64,000 bases of DNA, taken from the NCBI GenBank assembly GCA_922989275.2, contig OV277871.1, positions 5,890,001-5,954,000 of the forward strand. Reading direction: 5' to 3'. The position numbers and the translations under genes were made by a program. Positions 32,401-40,545 of this stretch are shown here, in pieces; positions within the stretch are counted from its first letter, which is position 1, and every line of letters begins with the position of its first letter. Origin of the DNA: Gari tellinella. Lineage: Eukaryota; Mollusca; Bivalvia; Cardiida; Psammobiidae. A model generated the notes under the pieces. That model was not told the DNA's origin and searched no databases. It saw only the letters and a list, made by a program, of their open reading frames with translations.

Positions 32401-35400
32401 TTTTTGTCCCAACTTCTAAGAACTATATTCAATTCTTTTTCCATTCTGTGCAGTCAAGTCTCAGTGATACTCAATTATTTTCTCATTCTGTGAAATCAAA
32501 TCTTCTTCTATCACCCCCATCATTTTTTTCTTTGCGCTTGGCATTTTTTATTATTAAAATCAGGAATGTATATAGATGATAGATCTAGAGTCCCTATATA
32601 CGTTCCTGTTAAAATCTGACATGGATCACAATTCATGTGAATGTCCTAAAAATATTGTCACACAGCTTTCAGTTTATCTGTTCAAAGGGAATAAAATATA
32701 AACAAATTCTGTTACACCCGAGTGTCTGGGATCGAATTTTATACCTGTGAATGGGATACATATTTTGCATTAACTCTTTGAACCCTAGTCCCGCATATAG
32801 GCGTGCTTTTCAAACAGTGTACATGTGAATAGTACACTTGTCCTATGCAAACAGTGAAGACCCTGATCAGAGGGCTCCGAAAGGAGCCCTCTGATCAGGT
32901 TCTTCACTGTTTGTCACAATGCCAAACATTGACAAAAACAACCCTTAAAAGTCAGAAATGGACTAGACTAAAATGGAAACTGGAATTTTCCATTTAAAGT
33001 TTCAGGGAGGAAAGGGTTAATGTAACATATATGCTTTCGAACAAAACGGGAGAAATGTCACAAGAAATTTTTTGCTTCATTAACCTCGTCGATAAAACTG
33101 TCTCTCAACATGTGGTGTGCACAAAATATATGTCAATGTCAATAATAACCCTATATATCAGTGAAAATAAGTGTCAAGCTATGCAGAATGACATAAATTA
33201 CGCCAAAACAAGCTATAAGTGCATGAAATTATAACGACGAAAATCTACTTTCATTTTCAACTGAAGAGTGGCCTTGGTTTTAGATCAATCATTCATATCT
33301 TGACTATCCTCGGATGTTATTGTTGAGTTTAATGACTGGTTTCGCATATTTCTACCATTTGGGTCCGCTACCATTGTACCAGTCTACTTTTTAAAAGCCT
33401 CGTTGTGATAAAGTTTCCATCATAAACTGTCAAATAGGGAAAAAATAACTGCTTCGAAAAAGCAGAAAGTAATTGATCAAGCGAAACTGCTCTTCGCCAA
33501 TCCCCCAATTATTAAAGCGTTATCGCTGTTTTAATCCCCTTATCATTAATCTCAAATAACCAACCTCTTTCTAATGTGTCAGAAATAGACCACCCACAGC
33601 TGGAATACACACACTCAGTCACTGAACCCATAAAACGAGTGAATGCTTCTCGCATATATGGGAATGGCTGAATTGGGAAGATTAGTTTTATAATATATGT
33701 AGGCCTACATTGATCTAACTTATCAAGTAGCAATAGTTCATATCAACAGGCAATGCTAACACTAGTAACAGAAATTCTCTTTTTTTCACTGAAAATACTA
33801 TTTTTACCATATTGCCAGGTCCCTTCTTTGAATTGGGAACGGGTCCTGTTCCAATTGGGAATGGGTCCTTTCCCGGGTACCGTCCAAAGAAGAAAAAAAA
33901 CCGCAAGGGGACAGTCACAATAGAAGTCTGAACCCCAAAAGAAAAACAATGTATAAACACTAGATATACAGACAAGGGGTCGAACTTCCAATTTCAGAAT
34001 TTTACCCTCTCCCAAGTTATGCCTCTAGCGACATTCAATCAAACGGTATTTCGGGTAAAGCTATTTGCCAATAAGTAATAATGTATAACCTTTGTTAATG
34101 CAAAGGGAAAAACTCCTAGTTTAAATGGTTCTCAAATGCCACAAAGCAGAATCCCGAGAAACACCGCAAATTTGACAGGTCGGCAACGACCTCGCAATCG
34201 CCCGCTTAATTACCCATAAATACAGCTATTATATGAGAATGCTTGCCAGAGCGGAATCAGGGTTTCATTCAATAGCAGGTATTAGGCAACAATAACACTA
34301 ACTGTGAAAACTGTGTTCGATTAATTTCATGTACACTGCTGGACAAATGAAAGTGTCTCCAAACCATCTGTTTAGCTTTGAGCCGCCATTTTATGCGAAG
34401 TCATTTGAACGCTTGCTATATAGGCGGTAAGAGGGCGGTTGCGAGGTCGTTGTCGACCTGTCAAAATTGCAGTGTTTCTCGGGATTCTGCCTTGTGGCAT
34501 CTGAGAACCATTTTGACTAGGAGTTTTTCGCTTTGCATTTACGAAGGTTATACATTATACGGCCGAAACAAAAAGCTGGCCTGTTGCGGAGGTCGCCTTT
34601 AGATAATGTGTATGTGTTGCGTGAATAAAACAAGGAAGAAAGAAACAATTCTCATTATCAGGTACTGCTTGAAAATAATCGCACAATGGGCGCCGCCATC
34701 ATTACTGGACATGATAATACTACTTCCGGATACCAAGGGAGTCTTTAAAAGAAGAGCTTTCTAGCACGGGGGTAACTCTTATGAGCTCAAGATTCGGTAT
34801 AAAACGCGGCTAGAAAACGGCGCTCTAACTCTCATACTTTGTTAATAATATAAACTGCTCTTTTCTAATATTTCGACTTCTATGGACCCTTTTCAAAGAA
34901 AATCACCTCAAAACACACTTATACTTTGTACGACCGAAAAAAAAAGCTGGCAGCAGATTAGTGAATTGAGTCGACATGCGGGCGATTCTAAAATGGCCGC
35001 CATTGTTGTTCTCGCGGCAACGGGCCATTTCGTACCCTCGCTGTTTCGCACCCTATTTTTTGGGTCAGTTCGTACCCTGGAAAAATTAAGTTGCTGCTCC
35101 ATACGTTATTTCTTATACTCTGTAGAAACAGGTTTCGGCCGTATATAGGTTTTACCTATAGTTATATTACTACTAATTGGCAAATAGTTTTACCCGATAT
35201 ACCGTTTGATCGAATGTCGATAAAGGCATCACTTCGGAGAGAGGTAAAATTTGGAAATTGGAAGTTCGACCCCTTGTCTATATATCTACTCTAGTGTTTT
35301 TTTGTTTTTTTCTATCTATCTATCTATCTATCTCTGTTCAAATACTGGCAACCCCTCTCACGAGTGTTACAGCCAGGTCCCCTGTGATCTACACCTTATT

Positions 35401-36039
35401 CCGGATTTTGTTCAAATCAGGTTTTTAGTCAAATAATCAGGGTAGTCGGGTTTTGTCTTTAGAATCGGGAGACTCCCAACGAGATCGGGAGGTTTGGGAA
35501 GCATGCTTTTTCATAGTTTTTCTTCAGTCTTCACAATACAAACTACAATCGACTATTTGAAGAGATCCAGACTGAGAGTTCAAACAACCTAGGCCAGGGT
35601 TTTGCAAAAGGTGAAAGTCACTCACTATTATCTTGAGCCCTGTTATACATACCTCTCCACCATGACCATCAAAAATGCCATACATGGACAATTTGGATCC
35701 ATTTGTATACACCTTAAATCTGTCCTCCATGTGAGGTCGCCTGCCTTGGATCGAGTAGACAGCAACGTTTCCGCCCTTAAACTCCCAAGAAGATTTACTT
35801 GGATCCCCTCCGAAGAAAAATCCGTCATGCTGCTGGGCACGGGCATGTGATGATGAGCCCAAATCCCTGGCATCTTCTGATGAAGTTGATGGTCGCAGAC
35901 GAATTCTTGCACGTTCAAGCCAGGGGCTTATGTTGACAACCGTATTGTATATGAGTACCAGAAGAATCAGAAGAAGAAATGACTCTGGGCTGAGAATATA
36001 TCGCCTTATCAGTCTGTAACAATACATCCAGATAGACAT
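26077..36039 (-). CDS. PPM1L-type PP2C protein phosphatase (four exons, 353 aa)
   Basis: Coding exons 36039-35653, 31131-30969, 28075-27945 and 26457-26077 join in phases 0, 1 and 0 at GT-AG introns. Human PPM1L is about 360 aa and aligns end to end as I remember it, so this looks complete. Residues ~19-36 (PESFLLLILLVLIYNTVV) are a membrane anchor, as expected for the ER-anchored metal-dependent Ser/Thr phosphatase. PP2C motifs: RRPHMEDRF (100-108), FDGHGG (123-128), VGDSRG (202-207), SRALGDYPLK (256-265), TDGLWD (293-298) and DNIT (334-337), with the metal-binding Asp106, Asp124, Asp294 and Asp334 all present. Vertebrate PPM1L acts in stress-kinase and ER signalling and on ceramide transport; that role here is inferred from orthology. 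The start codon has A at -3 (AAAATG). Confidence 0.96.
26580..26816. repeat. M2 MITE (PPM1L intron 3)
   Basis: TTAACCCATTACTCCATAAA ... ATGGGGGAAAGGTTAA. Hairpin left arm deleted (AAGCAAGCTGCTGGCACC). Confidence 0.78.
26871..27030. repeat. M2 fragment
   Basis: TTTACCCATTATATCATAGA ... AAAGCACAATGAGCC; the right half is missing. Confidence 0.65.
27035..27282. repeat. M2 MITE
   Basis: ACCAATTACCACATAACCTG ... GGGCTAATGGGTTAA; hairpin GTGCTTTAAGGCAC. Confidence 0.84.
27475..27721. repeat. M4-type MITE
   Basis: TTAACCCAATAACTCTTAAC ... GACTTGAAAGAGTTAA. Core hairpin 27537-27602 with TGATGAG/CTCATCA and inner GATGCTGCGTAACGTGGCATC, a stem changed in both arms relative to other copies. Confidence 0.82.
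27735..27929. repeat. fold-back element with CAGGGCTC ends, 15 bp from a PPM1L splice donor
   Basis: TCAGGGCTCAAGATAAG inverted against CTTTTCAGGAGCCCTGA. Centre palindrome GTAACTACTCATTAGAATCG ... TAATGAGTAGTAAC. The right end stops 15 bp from the exon 3 donor (27944). Confidence 0.78.
27945..28075 (-). CDS. PPM1L exon 3
   Basis: Acceptor ATTATAG, then GA TCA ACT GCA; donor GTTTGT. Encodes residues 184-227, including DKDLIVANVGDSRG and DHKPNQ. Confidence 0.94.
28155..28405. repeat. M3 MITE (PPM1L intron 2)
   Basis: TTAACTCTTTCCTCCCTGAAG ... GGGTTCAAAGAGTTAA. Perfect core with inner GAGGGCTCCATAGGGAGCCCTC. Confidence 0.88.
28530..29545. mobile_element. 1,016-bp TTAA-flanked element with GGTGGTTCG inverted ends
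   Basis: The left end TTAAGGTGGTTCG (28530-28542) is the exact inverse of the right end CGAACCACCTTAA (29533-29545), with TTAA at both sides as in piggyBac-type target sites. No transposase frame is present, so it is non-autonomous. It encloses a tRNA-like block. The family is not recognised. Confidence 0.78.
28664..28746 (+). repeat. tRNA-like block with pol III A and B boxes
   Basis: A box TTAGCGCAGTTGG, B box GGTTCGATTCC and a T8 run 16 nt later fit a pol III unit. The alanine-like loop CTAGCA is recognisable but acceptor and T stems do not pair, so this is a tRNA-derived SINE head or pseudogene, not a functional tRNA. Confidence 0.6.
29721..30153. repeat. M6 MITE split by an M2 insertion
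   Basis: Left part TACAGTAAAACCTTTCTATTAC...GACAGGTGACTGA, right part from 30023 through AAGTGGTCGTAATTATAGAGG ... TTTACTGTA. Split at TTAA. Confidence 0.78.
29790..30022. repeat. M2 MITE nested in M6
   Basis: TTAACCCTTTCCCCCATAGA ... GTGGGAAAGGGTTAA. The hairpin is short (AAGTAAAGCATTCTGCTTTACTT). Confidence 0.83.
30154..30660. other. spacer in PPM1L intron 2
   Basis: A/T-rich; no gene or repeat ends recognised. Confidence 0.4.
30663..30946. repeat. two partial M2 copies in tandem
   Basis: Two left-half-plus-hairpin units (30663-30795 and 30800-30946) each start TTATC(C/T)CTTTACTC(T/C)ATAGCCTG and end in the hairpin right arm. A shared TTCTAGATTATC precedes each, so this is a ~136-bp tandem duplication. 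Confidence 0.75.
30969..31131 (-). CDS. PPM1L exon 2
   Basis: Acceptor ACTTTGCAG, then GTT GTA GCA GAA; the donor after TATCAG is GTTAGA. Encodes residues 130-183 (VVAEYAKENLFPLILSKI...) plus one base; equivalent to the TAAEYVKSRL region of vertebrate PPM1L. Confidence 0.9.
31184..31275. repeat. M2 left-end fragment
   Basis: AACCTATTACTCCATAGCTAATC and CCTTAAATGTATTCCCCCATTG; cut by the TRIM relative that follows. Confidence 0.55.
31285..31573 (-). mobile_element. degenerate TRIM relative (one LTR plus internal region)
   Basis: Matches the internal part and one LTR of the element at 39550-40014: CCCATATCCCACCGCTGC (primer-binding region), a 5S-like block around TGTTGCTTAACTTCAGCAACC, TATAAAAGTCGGCTTCCACAGTC, and the terminal CCATTTCCGTCACAATAGG. 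Substitutions are frequent, so it is an old copy. The other LTR is absent. Confidence 0.75.
31870..31950. repeat. M3 left-end fragment
   Basis: TTCATCAACTCCTGAAACTTTAA followed by ATGGACAATTCCTGTTTCC; the rest is missing. Confidence 0.6.
31972..32240 (+). mobile_element. tRNA-derived SINE
   Basis: A box TGGCCTAGTGGTTAGGGCG and B box GGTTCGAATCC at tRNA spacing, followed by a ~190-nt non-tRNA body (ATGGCCGGTTGGTGAGCCGC...) and a TATAATAAACAAAGCC tail. The tRNA part lacks a matching acceptor stem, so it is a SINE and not a tRNA gene. It lies in PPM1L intron 1. Confidence 0.78.
32241..32769. other. spacer in PPM1L intron 1
   Basis: T-rich 32340-32540. A small inverted pair, CAGGAATGTATATAGATGATAG / CTATATACGTTCCTG, lies at 32561-32609. 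No gene recognised. Confidence 0.4.
32770..33020. repeat. M3 MITE
   Basis: Inverse orientation: TTAACTCTTTGAACCCTAGTC ... CAGGGAGGAAAGGGTTAA. Perfect inner stem AGAGGGCTCCGAAAGGAGCCCTCT. Confidence 0.88.
33940..35302. repeat. large inverted repeat, one arm interrupted
   Basis: Left arm 33945-34203 and right arm 34427-34555 plus 35150-35300 are inverted copies. Examples: CAAGGGGTCGAACTTCCAATTT / AAATTGGAAGTTCGACCCC and AATCCCGAGAAACACTGC. The right arm is broken by about 590 bp (34560-35150) bounded by CGGCCGAAACAAAAAGC / CGGCCGTATA. The ~220-bp centre is single copy. No transposase frame seen; probably a large MITE or fold-back element. Confidence 0.72.
35311..35332. repeat. (TCTA)n microsatellite
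   Basis: Five tandem TCTA units following a T-rich run. Confidence 0.9.
35653..36039 (-). CDS. PPM1L exon 1
   Basis: ATG at 36039-36037, donor GTATGT after GGT GGA GAG. Encodes residues 1-129: membrane anchor, a Ser/Arg-rich linker, then NVAVYSIQGRRPHMEDRF and FDGHGGE. Confidence 0.95.
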
Positions 36040-36097
36040 TTTACTAATTTGCCATAGCTCAATATTGATTTATTGTGTTGACAGTTGGCTTTGGCCA

Positions 36098-36106
36098 ACT
36101 TCCGGT
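36098..36106 (-). promoter_or_regulatory. ETS-type site in the PPM1L proximal promoter
   Basis: ACCGGAAGT on the minus strand, about 60-70 bp upstream of the PPM1L ATG. ETS/GABP sites are common in TATA-less housekeeping promoters. No TATA box is visible at a suitable distance. Confidence 0.4.
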
Positions 36107-36299
36107 TTCAAAACTACATCAAGATCGCTGAACGCATGATGCAAAATGTGGTAATACCTAAAACTCGGGCGAATCCAGTGCTAAAATGTTGGCCAAATTC
36201 TGGTCGTTAAATTTCTTTATCTTAAACTTACCGGTATTTGTCACTGTCTGTATGTCTCTGTATGTACGCATGCCTTTATAGCTGTGTGCTCGACCGCCT

Positions 36300-36780
36300 C
36301 TCTATTTCCCTGTATTTCCCTCTGTCTGTCTGTCTGTCTCTATCTCTCTGTCTCTCTCTGTCTATCTGTCTGTCTGTCTGTCTATGTCTGTATGTCTGTC
36401 TCTATGTCTCTGTCCCTGTCTCCCCTGTCTCCCCCTCTCTTTCTCTCTCTGTCTCTCTCTGTATGTGTGTCTGTCTCTCTCTGTCTGTCTCTCTCTCTTC
36501 ATCTCTCTCTCTCTGTCTGTCTCTCTGCCACTGTCTCCGTTTCTGTCTCTGCCTCTCTATCTCTGTCTGTCTATCTGTCTCATTTTCGGTCTCTCTCTCG
36601 TTCTCTCTCTCCATCTCTATTCCTCTCTCTCTCTCTCTTGCTCCCTGTCTCTCGCTCTCTCTCTCTGTCTCTTTGTGTCTCTGTCTGTCTGTCTGTCGAC
36701 TGTCTCTGTCTCTCTGTCTTTCTGTCTCTCTCTGTCTCTCTGTCTCTCTCACTATCTCTATCTCTTTCTCTGTCTCTCTG
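36300..36780. repeat. ~480-bp pyrimidine tract (TCTG/TCTC)n
   Basis: Almost purely CT with interspersed G (CTGTCT and CTCTCT units). Long open frames of Ser/Leu/Cys on this strand and Arg/Glu/Thr on the other are artefacts. Confidence 0.93.
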
Positions 36781-36984
36781 TGCTATATGTATGTTTGTCT
36801 TTCACACGTGTACACGTCCGTAGTGCTCAGGGATACCAAATTTGGTGTAGTATCGGATGGCCTAAAGCGAGACACATTATACATGTGCAACTTCTTTTTT
36901 TTTATCATTTTATTCTTCCAAGACTTTACAATTTTGTATATAACTGTACATGCAGATCGTTTTAACAAAACATTTCTAATATAA

Positions 36985-37440
36985 CATCGCAAAAGTCTAT
37001 GGGTGTTTATTGGTATATAAAAAAAACAGTTTTGAAGAGTTTTTAAAATAATTTTTGAAGAAAAAAACCCACAAAAAAACCAAAAAGCCAAAAACGAAAA
37101 ACAGCCGAAAACAAAATCACCAGATGCTCCAAAGACCAGCTTTCAATGTGATACGCATGTATCAGATCACATGTGCAACTTATGACATTAAGGTTTAAGT
37201 TTACAGAATACAAAGCTGTTTGGTTGCATACATTTTGAAACAATTTGATGAGGAAATATTACAAAGATTTATTTCAGTTTATATTTCAGTCAAACAAGCA
37301 AATTCAAAACAAACTTAGGATGAAATATGAAAGACGTGTAAACAGCGAAAGATAATCTTTATATTGAAAGTTTGAAACTGAATGACAGGACTGCCATAAG
37401 TTGATTTTGAACAATCCTAAGATTTCGAATTTTTCTATTT
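36985..37440. other. intergenic, A-rich
   Basis: A-rich runs at 37018-37110; no gene recognised. Confidence 0.45.
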
Positions 37441-37442
37441 TT

Positions 37443-37545
37443 CAAGTGCGATTAATTAAAGCAGGTTGAAGGTAAAGCAGAATGCCTTAAGGCGCATTCT
37501 GCTTTACTCTCAATCTGCTTTAAGCTACAATCTGATAGGATAAAA
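37443..37545. repeat. M2 hairpin only
   Basis: TTAAAGCAGGTTGAAGGTAAAG ... CTTTACTCTCAATCTGCTTTAA around GCCTTAAGGCGC, without M2 ends. Confidence 0.65.
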
Positions 37546-37875
37546 ATCCGAAGATTTCGGAAACATCTGGAGAAATGGCAGTCTTGGACTGAACTACATT
37601 GGTCCACGGATCCAAATGATAATCAGTCGCATTTAGTAAGTACATGTACAACTATGTGGGCATGTGTGTTGTGGTGGTTGTGCGAGTATGCGGATAGTTG
37701 TTCTTTACCGTTTGAAATAAATTTTACACACATGTAAATGTAATGCATTCAAATAAAGAAAATGGAGTTTAATGCATACGATTTATTCTAATCACATGAC
37801 ATTTATATGTATTATTTTGTATTTGAGCATTGACGAAATACTGTATGTATAAGTCAAAATAAAATATGTTCTGTT

Positions 37876-38006
37876 CTTATAAAGCGTTTGAATTGAGTCC
37901 GAAATCGTTCTCAAGCATTTGATTGGTTAGATTTGAGCCTAGGCTCAAATCTGACCAAGCAAATGCTTGAGAACGCCCTCAGACTCACGTCAAACGCTTT
38001 ATAAGC
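37876..38006. repeat. M9 palindromic MITE
   Basis: TTATAAAGCGTTTGAATTGAG inverted against CAAACGCTTTATAA. The centre is TTTGAGCCTAGGCTCAAA. Confidence 0.84.
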
Positions 38007-38099
38007 TCTGTGACTGGATTCCCAAACTGTTTGCAATCGATATCAGTTCTTGGACGAACACTTATTTTTAGGGGAAAATGGCATCTACAGTACAATTGA

Positions 38100-38529
38100 G
38101 ATGACGTTTTTAGTTCCCAAAAAACGCGTTTGTGCTAAATCAATTATTTCCATTGCAAGCAGTTTGGAGCCAAACTGTTTTGCCAGTTAGAGTGAAATGA
38201 ATCGTCAATCGTAATTTTCAACCTTGTATTTCATTGAATTCGTGTCGTTTAACCCTTTCAACCCTACATTTCTCTTTTGGGTATTTAAATCCTTTTGGAC
38301 TCGTCTAGTACAGATATTTTGAACCAGTCTACTGTTGCATTTTTGGTATGAAAGCAAAAAGAAATGAAAATATCAAACAGCGCAGACCCTGATCAGAGGA
38401 CTCCTATAGAAGCCCTGTGATCAGGGTCTACACTGTTTGCCTATGTAATCAGTAATCTCTACAGAGGGCTATCGGACTGAAAGGGTTAAACGGAAACAAC
38501 GGAAAAGAATAACGTAATCTCCACTGTAA
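38100..38529. repeat. M1 MITE split by M3
   Basis: Left part TTTTTAGTTCCCAAAAAACGCG with a collapsed core (CAGTTTGGAGCCAAACTG), right part 38490-38529 GGAAAAGAATAACGTAATCTCC...CTGTAA. Split at TTAA. Confidence 0.75.
38249..38489. repeat. M3 MITE nested in M1
   Basis: TTAACCCTTTCAACCCTAC ... GGACTGAAAGGGTTAA. Core hairpin 38372-38441. Confidence 0.83.
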
Positions 38530-38643
38530 CAAATCCTTACCCACTGTTTTGATCGATGCTACCAGGGTAGTCAGCTGACGGATACATCACTACTCGGTTC
38601 ACACATTTGCCTGCATCCTGGCCACATCCAGTCTATGATTGGA

Positions 38644-38885
38644 TTAACCCATTACCCCATAAATACGCCTCTATTTTATTCATTCACTAAAGAAATTAGC
38701 TCCATATTATAACATCATGATTATGTTTCATAAGAAATATTTTCTATATTCTAGCATATGCTCGCTTAAAGCAGGCTGAAAGTAAAGCAGAATGCGCCTT
38801 AAGGCACATTCTGCATTACTTGCAACCTGTTTTAAGTGGTCATCTCTCTTCAAAAATAGAAACAGGCTGTGGGGTAATGGGTTAA
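38644..38885. repeat. M2 MITE
   Basis: TTAACCCATTACCCCATAAA ... GGGGTAATGGGTTAA; hairpin GCGCCTTAAGGCAC. Confidence 0.88.
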
Positions 38886-39545
38886 AACGTAAGTCAACAA
38901 TAACCTGATGGACTGGCATTTGCAAACAGATTGGATTATGATCAGAGGCCGAGTAACCGAGCACGTGACACTCCACAATCCCTAGATATACTGACACAAC
39001 AGCTGATGTAAATAAGAAAATATGATGCGGACACGTTTATTCTACGATTGAGTTCAAATGCCAAAATAGTAGTAAACTGTAAATTGCACGCGACACTCCA
39101 CCGTCCCAAGCTGTGTTCACGCACACAATTGTGTAAACCTAGATGTGTAATAGTGATCGAATATGCTACAGACGAGCTTTTTCTATAATTGATGTCAAAT
39201 TTAAAGAGCACAGTAACTTTGAAACTTTATTGAAATATATCTGTATAAGGTCCACTACCTTGGACAGCATTAAGACTTATACAAATAGTAAATATACGTA
39301 TAAATAGGGAGGTCATTAGTTGGGAATACGCAAATTCATTTGAAATTTTTATAATTGAGCTAAAGCCTAAATAAAAAGTATTTCTTTTGAATAAACAGAT
39401 GTTGCAAGAAATTGACATACCTTACAAAGAGCAACTGTCTGCATTCCTTTGTGCCAAAAAACGATATAATTATTTAGCACTGGCTTGGGCTCGAGGAAAA
39501 CAAGAAGACCCTTCGTTTCTGCTTTTTGTTTAGACACAGTGCTAA
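38886..39545. other. intergenic, nothing recognised
   Basis: A degenerate core half (CAAACAGATTGG...GATCAGAGGCCGAG) lies at 38925; otherwise no feature. Confidence 0.4.
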
Positions 39546-39569
39546 ATAGTGTAACGTGTACCGGGCCGA

Positions 39570-39671
39570 CGGTAAAGCCTGTCGGTCACCCATCCAGGTA
39601 CTAACCGCACAGGACGTTGCTTAACTTCGCAACCGAGACAAACGCTTAGACAATCTGGCTATAAAAGCCGG
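39570..39671 (-). repeat. 5S rRNA-like block in the TRIM 3' LTR
   Basis: On the minus strand it contains GTTAAGC, then GGTTAGTACCTGGATGGG and TGACCG, in the same order and spacing as animal 5S rRNA (CTAAGC ... GGTTAGTACTTGGATGGGAGACCG), covering the internal promoter (A box to C box). The 5' third is diverged. Confidence 0.75.
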
Positions 39672-39708
39672 CTTCCGAAGTGTTTATATACCGTCCATTT
39701 CCGTCACA

Positions 39709-39726
39709 TTTCTCCCCCTTTTCTCT
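39709..39726 (-). promoter_or_regulatory. polypurine tract of the TRIM
   Basis: On the minus strand, AGAGAAAAGGGGGAGAAA immediately precedes the TGTGACGG start of the 3' LTR, where plus-strand DNA synthesis is primed. Confidence 0.8.
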
Positions 39727-39819
39727 TGACTTCGCTCCGACGTCACCCTGCTCACATGGCAGTCCTAAGGGCAGAGACAATGCTCCATGGATCCGGGGAT
39801 GATGGTGATGTCATCCCAT

Positions 39820-39837
39820 ATCCCACCGCTGCCACCA
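39820..39837 (-). promoter_or_regulatory. tRNA-Leu primer-binding site of the TRIM
   Basis: On the minus strand, TGGTGGCAGCGGTGGGAT lies 4 nt after the 5' LTR. It is exactly complementary to the 3' 18 nt of a metazoan tRNA-Leu (AAG/TAG type, ending ATCCCACCGCTGCCA plus CCA) as I know that sequence. Confidence 0.82.
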
Positions 39838-39861
39838 AATTTGTAACGTGTACCGGGCCGA

Positions 39862-39963
39862 CGGTAAAGCCTGTCGGTCACCCATCCAGGTACTAACCGC
39901 ACAGGACGTTGCTTAACTTCGCAACCGAGACAAACGCTTAGACAATCTGGCTATAAAAGCCGG
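39862..39963 (-). repeat. 5S rRNA-like block in the TRIM 5' LTR
   Basis: Same sequence as the block in the other LTR. A TATATAAA box (39989-39996, minus strand) lies upstream of it within the LTR, so both a pol II and a pol III start are conceivable. Confidence 0.75.
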
Positions 39964-40099
39964 CTTCCACAGTCAGACTGTAGAAGTGTTTATATACCGT
40001 CCATTTCCGTCACAATAGGTCACATAGGTCAATAGGTCATTTCCGTCACATAGTTTATTCGCGTGCAACCATGGTCTAACCTATACTTATCCTACTTTA

Positions 40100-40545
40100 A
40101 AATGACGTCACTTCCAAATCACGTCAAATCGGCATTTTCGCGCCCAAACTGTCAACGTTGTTGATTTTAGAAAGTAAACAGTGGAACTTATTTTTTTGCT
40201 TTCGAATGTACGCAGCTTCAGTAATTCGGTCATGGCTGTCCCTGAACCTCTAATATGGATTAAACATACATGCATACTTACAAAATGTTAATCTAATATT
40301 AGAAATTACAGAAAATACATTGTAAATATTAGAAATGAACAGGTTTTTTCGGCGTTCAAGCAAAATGAACGACAGAAAATTATCGGCAAATACCACGAAT
40401 CGCTGGCGCGATTCATGGTATTTGTCGATAATTTTCTCTGTAAATTTGCCGATAATTTTCTGTCGTTCATTTTGCTTGAACGCCGAAAAAACCTGTTCAT
40501 TTCTAATATTTACAATGTATTTTGCTCAATTCATTTCTTAAATAT
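40100..40545. repeat. fold-back element, copy 1
   Basis: Arms 40311-40392 and 40438-40525 pair almost perfectly (ATTAGAAATGAACAGG ... CCTGTTCATTTCTAAT; GGCGTTCAAGC / GCTTGAACGCC). The flank 40100-40300 (TGACGTCA, CGCGCCCAAAC, CTTTCGAATGTACGCAGCTT) recurs inverted next to copy 2 at 47993-48432. The two open frames on opposite strands are mirror images of the palindrome. Confidence 0.75.

Larger units (their letters stand above)
39550..40014 (-). mobile_element. TRIM retroelement with 5S-like LTRs
   Basis: Two direct repeats, 39550-39708 and 39842-40014, are identical except that the first lacks 14 bp. Both run TG...CA. Reading the minus strand: LTR, 4 nt, an 18-nt primer-binding site, a 133-bp internal region in all, a purine-rich tract, LTR. 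A candidate 4-bp duplication ATAG flanks it (39546-39549, 40015-40018; 5 bp AATAG if the terminal A is shared). There is no gag or pol, so it depends on another element for movement. Near-identical LTRs imply recent insertion. Each LTR contains a 5S rRNA-like segment, the defining trait of plant Cassandra TRIMs. Confidence 0.88.

Noticed and set aside
36238..36984. Long Ser/Leu/Cys and Arg/Glu/Thr frames up to 248 codons
   Set aside because: They are translations of a CT microsatellite; all frames stay open because the tract lacks stop-forming A.
39570..39963. Functional tandem 5S rRNA genes
   Set aside because: The 5' third is diverged, and the repeats have LTR features (primer-binding site, polypurine tract, TG...CA).
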